Source: Bacteroidaceae bacterium
GTDB taxonomy: Bacteria > Bacteroidota > Bacteroidia > Bacteroidales > Bacteroidaceae
Direction of reading: 5' to 3'
Length of the DNA: 6,808 nt
Assembly (NCBI GenBank): GCA_017548225.1
Contig: JAFYMV010000073.1
Location: 1-6,808, forward strand
Positions 1-5,607 of this stretch are shown here, piece by piece. The first letter of the stretch is position 1; every line of letters begins with the position of its first letter. Position numbers and translations under genes: made by a program. The notes beneath the pieces were generated by a model. The model ran no database searches. It had not been told where the DNA came from and saw only the letters and a list, made by a program, of their open reading frames with translations.

Positions 1-1
1 A

Positions 2-310
2 CGCAGCGTCCTCAATGAATTTGATGTCCCCACTGCATGGAACTCCTCTGCATCATATCGCTCGGCCAAATATGTTTGTGGCAATGCCCAGGGGGGTAAT
101 GGCGATGTGATACTTACGGATGTTGAGTTTGATGCCTCAGAAGGTACAATGCCTAATGTAAAAGGTCTTGGCGCAAAGGATGCTATCTATATGCTTGAGG
201 CATGCGGACTCAATGTGCGTATCTCGGGTAAGGGTAAAGTTACCGCACAAAGTATACAGCCGGGAGGCAAGGTGCGCAAAGGACAGACGGTATATTTGAC
301 TCTGAAATAG
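2..310 (+). CDS. ftsI: FtsI-type penicillin-binding protein, C-terminal part with PASTA domain (5'-partial)
   Basis: The frame is open from the window edge to a TAG stop and gives the last 102 residues of a larger protein, so the real start lies upstream. A GTG inside the frame at 107 is not a credible start. The first ~49 visible residues are a linker (contains VPTAWNSSASYRSA). The last ~53 form one PASTA domain, beginning MPNVKGLGAKDAIYMLE and ending GQTVYLTLK, with the typical PG-x-x-V-x-KGQ turn near its end. In Bacteroidetes this tail closes the division transpeptidase (class B PBP, FtsI/PBP3), an inner-membrane enzyme that crosslinks septal peptidoglycan in the periplasm. The transpeptidase domain with its SxxK, SxN and KTG motifs is outside the window, so the identity rests on the tail. 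The gene is followed by a terminator and an oppositely oriented gene rather than by murE, its usual neighbour. A second paralogous PASTA-PBP is the main alternative. Confidence 0.82.
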   Translation, partial: RSVLNEFDVPTAWNSSASYRSAKYVCGNAQGGNGDVILTDVEFDASEGTMPNVKGLGAKDAIYMLEACGLNVRISGKGKVTAQSIQPGGKVRKGQTVYLTLK

Positions 311-317
311 GAAATCT

Positions 318-357
318 ACCTCTCTTCTTTATAAGGTAAAAGAGGTCACCTTTATAA
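318..357 (+). other. Overlapping imperfect hairpins after ftsI
   Basis: Two alternative stems lie between the ftsI stop and the main terminator. ACCTCT (318-323) pairs with AGAGGT (341-346). TTATAAGGT (329-337) pairs with ACCTTTATAA (348-357) with one bulged T. They share bases, so both cannot form at once. Because no gene on the same strand follows within reach, attenuation is unlikely. They are most simply 3'-UTR structure that helps termination or mRNA stability. Confidence 0.35.
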
Positions 358-392
358 AAAGAAGAAAGTCCCTGCAGGGACTTTCTTCTTTT
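357..392. terminator. Bidirectional intrinsic terminator (36-bp perfect palindrome)
   Basis: Bases 357-392 form a perfect inverted repeat with 18-bp arms centred on CTGCAG. The GC-rich core is GTCCCTGCAGGGAC. The outer arm carries AAAAGAAGAAA on one side and TTTCTTCTTTT on the other, so each strand has a T-rich tract leaving the stem. It lies between the end of ftsI (+) and the end of the 62-residue gene (-), 14 bases from the latter's stop. That is the expected place for a terminator shared by convergent genes. Since the palindrome is perfect, the inner loop would open by a few bases in RNA. Confidence 0.88.
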
Positions 393-406
393 GCTTTCTT
401 GATGGG

Positions 407-595
407 CTATTTAAACCACGCCACCAATTTATCTTTTGCGTAGAGGTAGTAAACTGCTAAGCCTACCCATGAGGTGCAGAGTATTGCTATGGTGCTAATA
501 ACCTTACCTGCCATGCCTATAGGCATCTTGAAAATTTCTAATACTGCCTTGATTGCAAGAACTACTCCAGCAATCCAAATCAAAAAACTAATCAT
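407..595 (-). CDS. Small two-helix membrane protein, function unknown
   Basis: This is a 62-residue protein with an ATG start and TAG stop. Hydrophobicity suggests two membrane helices: residues ~2-22 (SFLIWIAGVVLAIKAVLEIF, with one internal Lys16) and ~32-52 (VISTIAILCTSWVGLAVYYLY). A short loop KMPIGMAGK lies between them, and the tail AKDKLVAWFK is charged. No signal-peptide cleavage site or catalytic motif is seen. The end of helix 2 (WVGLAVYYLYAK) recalls the PLDc_N type of small membrane proteins, which carry a G-x-x-x-Y-x-x motif there; this is only a resemblance. The start is preceded by an A-rich stretch (AAGAAAAAGTT), usual for Bacteroidetes, with no Shine-Dalgarno. The gene lies 93 bases after PFOR on the same strand, separated by a hairpin terminator. 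I see no good TAnnTTTG promoter of its own, so partial read-through from PFOR is possible. Confidence 0.72.
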   Translation of the reverse strand: MISFLIWIAGVVLAIKAVLEIFKMPIGMAGKVISTIAILCTSWVGLAVYYLYAKDKLVAWFK

Positions 596-631
596 AACTT
601 TTTCTTATAAAAATGTTTAACGATATTCAAA

Positions 632-665
632 ATTGATAGCCAGGTGCACGCACCCAGCTATCAAT
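632..665 (-). terminator. Intrinsic terminator of the PFOR gene
   Basis: The outer stem is nine perfect pairs, ATTGATAGC (632-640) with GCTATCAAT (657-665). After two mismatches an inner stem GGTG/CACC closes on a CACG tetraloop (643-654). Read on the minus strand it begins 23 bases after the PFOR stop, and the stem runs into TTTTGAAT, a short, weak U tract. Termination may therefore be incomplete and allow some transcription into the 62-residue gene. Confidence 0.7.
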
Positions 666-688
666 GCAATTCTATTTTTAGTCAAGAA

Positions 689-3600
689 TCAATACTCCAT
701 CTTGCTCATGCGCACATATGAAGCGTAGCGCTTCTTGGCCATCTCCTCGGCAGCGTCGAAGAGTTCTTGAGCCTCGGCAGGATACTGCTTCATTACTGAT
801 GCGTAGCGCACCTCGCCTTTGAGGAAGTCTTGGAACTCCTCCCACTTGGGCTCCTTAGAGTCGAGAGTGAAGGGGTTCTTGCCTTCTGCTTCGAGTGCAG
901 GGTTGAAACGCCAGAGATGCCAGTAACCGCAGTCTACAGCAGCAGCTTCCTCGGCCTGTGCCTTACCCATACCCTTCTTCAAGCCATGGTTGATACAGGG
1001 GGCGTAAGCAATAACGAGTGAAGGGCCGGGATATGCTTCAGCCTCGCGGATAGCCTTGAGACACTGGCTCTGGTCAGCACCCATAGCAATCTGTGCTACA
1101 TATACATAACCATATGTGGTAGCGATGAGGCCGAGGTCTTTCTTGCGAACGCGCTTACCTGAAGCGGCAAACTTAGCGATAGCGCCGAGCGGAGTAGCCT
1201 TTGATGACTGACCACCGGTGTTAGAGTATACCTCAGTGTCGAGTACGAGGATGTTAACATCTTCGCCTGAAGCGATTACATGGTCGAGACCGCCGTAACC
1301 GATATCGTATGAAGCACCGTCACCACCGATAATCCACTGTGAACGCTTCACGAGGTAGTGGCTGAGTTCTTTGAGCTTTGCGCAAGCCTCGCAACCCTGA
1401 GCAGCGGCAGCCTCAATCATGGGCACGAGCTTAGCTGCAGCAGCCTTAGAAGCCTCTGCGTCGTCCTTACCTGCGAGCCACTCCTGAGCTGCCTCTTTGA
1501 ACTCTGCGGGAGCCTTGTCACCAGCTACCATCTCCTCGAATATTTCCTGGATGCGTGCCTTCATCTTCTTGTTGGCAAGTACCATACCGAGACCAAACTC
1601 GCAGAAGTCCTCAAAGAGTGAGTTTGCCCATGCGGGACCTTGACCCTTCTCGTTGGTGGTATAAGGTGTTGAGGGGATTGAGCCTGAGTAGATTGATGAG
1701 CAACCTGTAGCATTAGCTACCATCTGACGGTCGCCATAGAGCTGAGAGATGAGCTTCACATAAGGTGTCTCACCGCAACCAGAACATGCTCCAGAGAACT
1801 GGAAGAGCGGAGTTGCGAACTGTGAGTTCTTGGGGTTAGACTTGATGTCGATGAGGTCTTGCTTGCTCTTTACATTCTTCACGCAGTAGTCCCAGTTAGC
1901 AGCCTCCTTGAGCTCGCCTTCGAGCGGAACCATTTTGAGGGCAGGACCACCAAGCTTGGGATTGCCAGGACATACATCAACACAGTTGCCGCAGCCGAGA
2001 CAGTCCATTACACCCACCTGGATGCGGAACTTCATACCCTTCATCGCTGCGGGAGCCTTCATTTCAATCATGTCACCGTTAACGCCAGCAGCTTCAGTAT
2101 CATCCATTACGAATGGACGGATACAAGCGTGAGGACAAACGAATGCACACTTGTTACACTGGATACACTTCTCAGCATCCCATACAGGTACGAAGGGAGC
2201 TACACCGCGCTTCTCGTAAGCTGATGTGCCCTGAGGCCATGTACCATCCTCGTAGCCCTTGAAGGCAGATACGGGGAGAAGGTCGCCATTCTGTGCATTG
2301 ATGGGGCGTACAATCTCGTTGATGAATGCGGGGTCATCGTTAGCCGCCTTTTCATCTGCGGGGAGGTTGCTCCATGCTGCGTCTACTACCAACTCCTTGT
2401 ACTCGCCGCCGCGGTCTACAGCTGCGTAGTTCTTGTTGACGATATCCTCGCCCTTCTTACCATATGACTTCACGATGAACTTCTTCATCTGCTCGATAGC
2501 CAAGTCAACGGGGATAACCTCAGTGATACGGAAGAAAGCACTCTGAAGGATGGTGTTGGTGCGGTTGCCCAAGCCAATCTCCTGTGCGATCTTGGTAGCG
2601 TTGATATAATATACCTTGATATTGTTGTCAGCAAAGTATTTCTTGATGTTGTTGGGGAGGTTTGCAGCCAACTCATCGCCTTCCCAAATGGTGTTGAGCA
2701 GGAAGGTACCGTTCTTCTGCAAGCCGCGGGTTACATCGTACATCTTCAGGTAAGCCTGTACATGGCAAGCCACGAAGTTAGGTGTGTTTACGAGGTAAGT
2801 AGAGCGGATCTCGCTGTCACCGAAACGGAGGTGTGAGCAGGTGAAACCACCTGATTTCTTAGAGTCGTATGAGAAGTAAGCCTGACAGTGCTTGTCGGTG
2901 TTGTCACCGATAATCTTTACAGAGTTTTTGTTAGCACCTACAGTACCGTCGGCACCGAGACCATAGAACTTTGCCTGGAACATGCCGTCGCCACCCATAG
3001 CAATCTCCTCCTTTTGGGGGAGTGAGGTGAAGGTAACATCATCAACGATACCCACGGTGAACTGATTCTTGGGCTCTGCCATAGCGAGGTTCTCGTATAC
3101 AGAGAGAATCTGCGCAGGAGTAGTATCGTTAGAGCCGAGACCATAGCGACCGCCCACGATAACGGGAGCATCGGGGTTGCCATAGTAGCAGTCCTTAACA
3201 TCGAGGTAGAGGGGCTCGCCATTAGCGCCGGGCTCCTTGGTGCGGTCAAGCACAGCGATACGCTTAGCTGTCTTAGGTACAGCAGCGAGGAAGTGCTTTG
3301 CAGAGAAGGGGCGATAGAGGTGTACGGCTACGAGACCTACCTTCTCACCCAGTGCGGTAAGGTGGTCTACCACTTCGCGGATAGCTTCAGTCACTGAACC
3401 CATAGCAATGATGACACGGTCAGCATCCTCAGCACCATAGTAGTCGAAGAGACCATACTTACGGCCAGTGATTTCTGAAATCTTCTCCATGTATTCCTCT
3501 ACTACAGCAGGAACATTAGCGTAGTAGTTGTTGCAGCTCTCGCGATGAGCGAAGAAGGTGTCGGGGTTCTCAGCCATACCGCGTGCTACAGGGTGTTCGG

Positions 3601-4234
3601 GTGTGAGTGCACGGCTGCGGAACTCGGCAAGTGCCTGCTGGTCTACGAGCGGAGCGAGGTCCTCGTTCTCGAGCATCTCGATCTTCTGAATCTCGTGTGA
3701 GGTGCGGAAACCGTCGAAGAAGTTTACGAAGGGCACGCGGCTCTTGATGGTAGAGAGGTGAGCCACACCAGCGAGGTCCATAACCTCCTGTACAGAGCCT
3801 TCAGCCAACATGGCGAAGCCAGTCTGGCGGGTTGACATCACATCTTGATGATCGCCGAAGATACACAATGCGTGTGAAGCCAAGGTACGGGCTGATACAT
3901 GGAATACGCAGGGGAGGAACTCACCAGCGATCTTGTACATGTTGGGGATCATCAGCAAGAGACCTTGCGATGCGGTGTATGTAGTGGTCAGCGCGCCTGC
4001 CTGCAAGGAGCCGTGTACGGCACCTGCAGCACCGCCCTCGGACTGCATTTCCTGTACGAGTACTGTCTCGCCGAAGATGTTCTTACGGCCCTGAGCTGCC
4101 CACTCGTCGACATACTCAGCCATTGTAGATGATGGAGTAATAGGGTAGATAGCTGCTACTTCAGAGAACATATACGAGATATGTGCAGCTGCCTGATTAC
4201 CATCACAAGTGATAAACTTTTTTTGTTTAGCCAT
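689..4234 (-). CDS. nifJ: Pyruvate:ferredoxin (flavodoxin) oxidoreductase, single-chain
   Basis: A complete 1181-residue PFOR: pyruvate + CoA + oxidised ferredoxin/flavodoxin gives acetyl-CoA + CO2 + reduced carrier, in the cytoplasm. Domains in order: pyruvate/thiamine domain I (~1-260), with YPITPSS (30-36), Glu66 and Arg116, corresponding to Thr31, Glu64 and Arg114 of the Desulfovibrio africanus enzyme; domain II (~261-415); gamma-type domain III (~416-630); EKR-type linker (~631-675); a two-cluster ferredoxin domain (C690/C693/C696/C700 and C745/C748/C751/C755); and the thiamine-diphosphate domain (~795-1181), with GDG (971-973) and DTEVYSNTGGQSS from 999. The proximal [4Fe-4S] ligands are C817, C820, C845 and C1080. 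All expected ligands are present. The chain stops where most PFORs stop and lacks the ~50-residue C-terminal extension linked to oxygen stability in D. africanus. The ATG at 4234 gives MAKQKKFITCDGNQAAAHI, a normal family N-terminus. It lies downstream of the ATPase gene but has its own candidate promoter. Confidence 0.98.
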   Translation of the reverse strand: MAKQKKFITCDGNQAAAHISYMFSEVAAIYPITPSSTMAEYVDEWAAQGRKNIFGETVLVQEMQSEGGAAGAVHGSLQAGALTTTYTASQGLLLMIPNMYKIAGEFLPCVFHVSARTLASHALCIFGDHQDVMSTRQTGFAMLAEGSVQEVMDLAGVAHLSTIKSRVPFVNFFDGFRTSHEIQKIEMLENEDLAPLVDQQALAEFRSRALTPEHPVARGMAENPDTFFAHRESCNNYYANVPAVVEEYMEKISEITGRKYGLFDYYGAEDADRVIIAMGSVTEAIREVVDHLTALGEKVGLVAVHLYRPFSAKHFLAAVPKTAKRIAVLDRTKEPGANGEPLYLDVKDCYYGNPDAPVIVGGRYGLGSNDTTPAQILSVYENLAMAEPKNQFTVGIVDDVTFTSLPQKEEIAMGGDGMFQAKFYGLGADGTVGANKNSVKIIGDNTDKHCQAYFSYDSKKSGGFTCSHLRFGDSEIRSTYLVNTPNFVACHVQAYLKMYDVTRGLQKNGTFLLNTIWEGDELAANLPNNIKKYFADNNIKVYYINATKIAQEIGLGNRTNTILQSAFFRITEVIPVDLAIEQMKKFIVKSYGKKGEDIVNKNYAAVDRGGEYKELVVDAAWSNLPADEKAANDDPAFINEIVRPINAQNGDLLPVSAFKGYEDGTWPQGTSAYEKRGVAPFVPVWDAEKCIQCNKCAFVCPHACIRPFVMDDTEAAGVNGDMIEMKAPAAMKGMKFRIQVGVMDCLGCGNCVDVCPGNPKLGGPALKMVPLEGELKEAANWDYCVKNVKSKQDLIDIKSNPKNSQFATPLFQFSGACSGCGETPYVKLISQLYGDRQMVANATGCSSIYSGSIPSTPYTTNEKGQGPAWANSLFEDFCEFGLGMVLANKKMKARIQEIFEEMVAGDKAPAEFKEAAQEWLAGKDDAEASKAAAAKLVPMIEAAAAQGCEACAKLKELSHYLVKRSQWIIGGDGASYDIGYGGLDHVIASGEDVNILVLDTEVYSNTGGQSSKATPLGAIAKFAASGKRVRKKDLGLIATTYGYVYVAQIAMGADQSQCLKAIREAEAYPGPSLVIAYAPCINHGLKKGMGKAQAEEAAAVDCGYWHLWRFNPALEAEGKNPFTLDSKEPKWEEFQDFLKGEVRYASVMKQYPAEAQELFDAAEEMAKKRYASYVRMSKMEY

Positions 4235-4281
4235 TGTTTCGATTATTTACGATTTAACTGTTAATCTTTCCTCTTTTTACT

Positions 4282-4311
4282 ATTATACCTATTTATATAT
4301 ATATATGTCAA
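4282..4311 (-). promoter_or_regulatory. Candidate PFOR promoter
   Basis: On the minus strand, TTGACA (4311-4306) is followed after 18 bases by TATAAT (4287-4282), a textbook sigma-70 core and unusual for Bacteroidetes. It can also be read in the Bacteroidetes way, as TTG-N21-TATAATAG, matching six of eight TAnnTTTG positions. Transcription would start near 4275 and leave a leader of ~40 bases before the ATG at 4234. The leader contains AGAGGAAAG, too far (over 30 bases) from the start to be a ribosome site, and an imperfect inverted repeat (GATTAAC/GTTAAATC, 4251-4266). The TTGACA begins seven bases beyond the ATPase stop codon. Confidence 0.6.
4294..4306. repeat. TA dinucleotide repeat in promoter spacer
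   Basis: Thirteen bases of strictly alternating T and A (six TA units plus T) fill most of the 18-base spacer between the TTGACA-like and TATAAT-like boxes of the PFOR promoter. Its last base is shared with the upstream box. A unit gain or loss would change the spacer by two bases. Confidence 0.8.
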
Positions 4312-4317
4312 ATTTTA

Positions 4318-5496
4318 TCAATACAAGAAACCGAAGAGCCACATGGGAATCTCGTTGCCGCGACCCAATTCGCGTTTATGCATAACATAGTATATTCCCG
4401 AGTTGTTCTTTTTGCGAACGCCTTCGGTACATACGCGTATGGGAAGCTTGTCATCTACCATGAACGACAATCCTTTGGTGCCCTTGTTCACTTGATGGTC
4501 TTTCCACAAAGAATTGATCATAAATGTCTCCAAGATGTCCTGTTCCTCTACCTTTACGGGGTAGATGCTGTACACCAGGTTAGTGTTGTGCAGCATAATC
4601 TTTGCCGGTTTCTTCGGGAACGACTCCCCAGGGTTGTATACCATGTTGATCAGTCGAGCATCGGCCAAGTACTTGATGTAGTTCATTACTGTGGCGCGCG
4701 ATGTCTGTATCGCTTCGGCTAGTTTGCTCACATTGGGTGCGGCAGGGCCATTGACTGCCAATAAGTAGAGCAACTTCTTGATCTTTGCCAAATACTTCAG
4801 TTCCATTTGCTGTACGATGAGGATATCCACCTCAATCATAGCGTTCATGGTCTTCAGCAAGTTTTCTGCAAAATTGCGCTTCTCCAAAAAGAAGGGGTAG
4901 AATCCGTGATGCAAGTAGTTTTGGAAGAATGCATTCGGACTCACCTTGGGCAATATTGTGCGAGCTATCTGCTCATGGTTGGTCAATATCTCCTCCAAAG
5001 TATAGCTGCGGAAGTTGTTGCCAGTCATGAGGTTTAAGTACTCGCGGAATGAGAATCCACGCAAGTTGTACGGCTTGGCAATACCATTCAGCTCGGGGTT
5101 TTCTTCTTTAAGACGCATCACTGATGTGCCAGTGAATACGATTTTCAGTTGTGGGAATCGATCGTAGCACTCACGCAATTGGTGGCTCCAGTTGGGGATC
5201 TTGAATACTTGGTCGATGAGCAGCACCTTGCCGCCACGGCGGATAAACTCCTCGGCGAACTCCGCAAGGCTGTTGTCTTGGAAGTAGAGATTGTTCATGT
5301 TTACATACAAGCATGAGCGATCGTAGCGGAATCGTTCCTGTGCATATTGAATCAAGAAGGTGGTTTTACCCACGCCACGGGTACCCTTGATGCCAATCAA
5401 GCGGTCGTTCCAGTCGATTTCGTCCATTAATGCACGACGCACAGGTGCTTCGGTATGCGCCAACAAGTATTCATGTGTCTTATAGAATGCCTCCAT
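4318..5496 (-). CDS. AAA_14/DUF4143-type ATP-binding protein
   Basis: A 392-residue protein of the AAA_14 + DUF4143 type, common in Bacteroidetes and of unknown cellular role. The ATPase core has Walker A GTRGVGKTT (38-46), a Walker B strand VLLIDQ (91-96) followed by VFKIPNW, and a sensor-1-like strand KIVFTGTS (118-125). Next comes the family's NLRGFSFREYL segment (144-154). A winged-helix-like region follows (~242-288: VSKLAEAIQTSRATVMNYIKYL, then RLINMVY). The C-terminal domain (~295-392) ends NEIPMWLFGFLY, a familiar ending for this group. Two oddities: the acidic residue usually following the Walker B Asp is Gln96, and the C-terminal segment where relatives carry a PD-(D/E)xK-like FE-x-GGK motif reads IRVCTEG (353-359). 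So ATP binding is likely, hydrolysis may be slow, and nuclease activity is unlikely. No terminator is seen before PFOR, so read-through into it is possible. The ATG at 5496 fits the family N-terminus and a consensus promoter. Confidence 0.88.
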   Translation of the reverse strand: MEAFYKTHEYLLAHTEAPVRRALMDEIDWNDRLIGIKGTRGVGKTTFLIQYAQERFRYDRSCLYVNMNNLYFQDNSLAEFAEEFIRRGGKVLLIDQVFKIPNWSHQLRECYDRFPQLKIVFTGTSVMRLKEENPELNGIAKPYNLRGFSFREYLNLMTGNNFRSYTLEEILTNHEQIARTILPKVSPNAFFQNYLHHGFYPFFLEKRNFAENLLKTMNAMIEVDILIVQQMELKYLAKIKKLLYLLAVNGPAAPNVSKLAEAIQTSRATVMNYIKYLADARLINMVYNPGESFPKKPAKIMLHNTNLVYSIYPVKVEEQDILETFMINSLWKDHQVNKGTKGLSFMVDDKLPIRVCTEGVRKKNNSGIYYVMHKRELGRGNEIPMWLFGFLY

Positions 5497-5531
5497 ATAG
5501 CTTTAGATTTCTACAAATTGATTCCAACCGA

Positions 5532-5562
5532 CAAAGGTACAAAGGTTTTTTGTATTTTGCAA
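5532..5562 (-). promoter_or_regulatory. Promoter of the ATPase gene (Bacteroidetes type)
   Basis: On the minus strand, TTG (5562-5560) is followed after 20 bases by TACCTTTG (5539-5532), a perfect match to the Bacteroidetes -7 consensus TAnnTTTG at the usual spacing. Transcription would start near 5527 and leave a leader of ~30 bases before the ATG at 5496. The -33 TTG lies inside one arm of the inverted repeat at 5556-5577. Confidence 0.8.
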
Positions 5563-5577
5563 TCCCAACATTGCAAA
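5556..5577. repeat. Inverted repeat between divergent promoters, candidate operator
   Basis: The arms TTTGCAAT (5556-5563) and ATTGCAAA (5570-5577) are exact reverse complements separated by CCCAAC. The left arm contains the -33 TTG of the minus-strand ATPase promoter, and the right arm contains the -33 TTG of the plus-strand promoter. The arm centres are 14 bases apart. A dimeric protein bound here would cover both -33 elements. Part of the symmetry is expected by chance, because each arm must hold a TTG and the two promoters face away from each other. Confidence 0.55.
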
Positions 5578-5603
5578 TTTGTAAGAAAAAGTTGTTACCT
5601 TCG
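5571..5603 (+). promoter_or_regulatory. Promoter of the ATP-grasp-like gene (Bacteroidetes type)
   Basis: TTG (5571-5573) is followed after 22 bases by TACCTTCG (5596-5603), which matches TAnnTTTG at all but one position. The -7 box ends only four bases before the ATG at 5608. With the usual start point a few bases past this box, transcription would begin at or next to the A of the ATG. Confidence 0.72.
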
Positions 5604-5607
5604 CACC

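Noticed and set aside
107..310. Stand-alone 67-residue PASTA protein starting at GTG 107
   Set aside because: The frame is open all the way to base 2, and the upstream residues read as a normal FtsI linker, so this is the tail of a larger protein.
357..392. Perfect palindrome as a protein-binding operator or plasmid-type site
   Set aside because: Its place between two convergent gene ends, GC core and T-rich flanks on both strands are fully explained by a bidirectional terminator.
1859..2224. 121-codon plus-strand open frame opposite PFOR
   Set aside because: It lies wholly antisense to the conserved ferredoxin domain of PFOR and has no recognisable motif. Open antisense frames are expected opposite a long gene with strongly biased codons. 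The same applies to the other plus-strand frames within 689-4234.
4235..4317. Riboswitch or structured leader before PFOR
   Set aside because: The stretch is only 83 bases, very AT-rich, and holds a promoter plus one weak inverted repeat. No conserved aptamer-like core is visible.
4378..5037. Two plus-strand open frames (4378-4722 and 4807-5037) opposite the ATPase gene
   Set aside because: They are antisense to clear AAA_14/DUF4143 motifs, have no promoter or family resemblance, and are shadows of the real gene.
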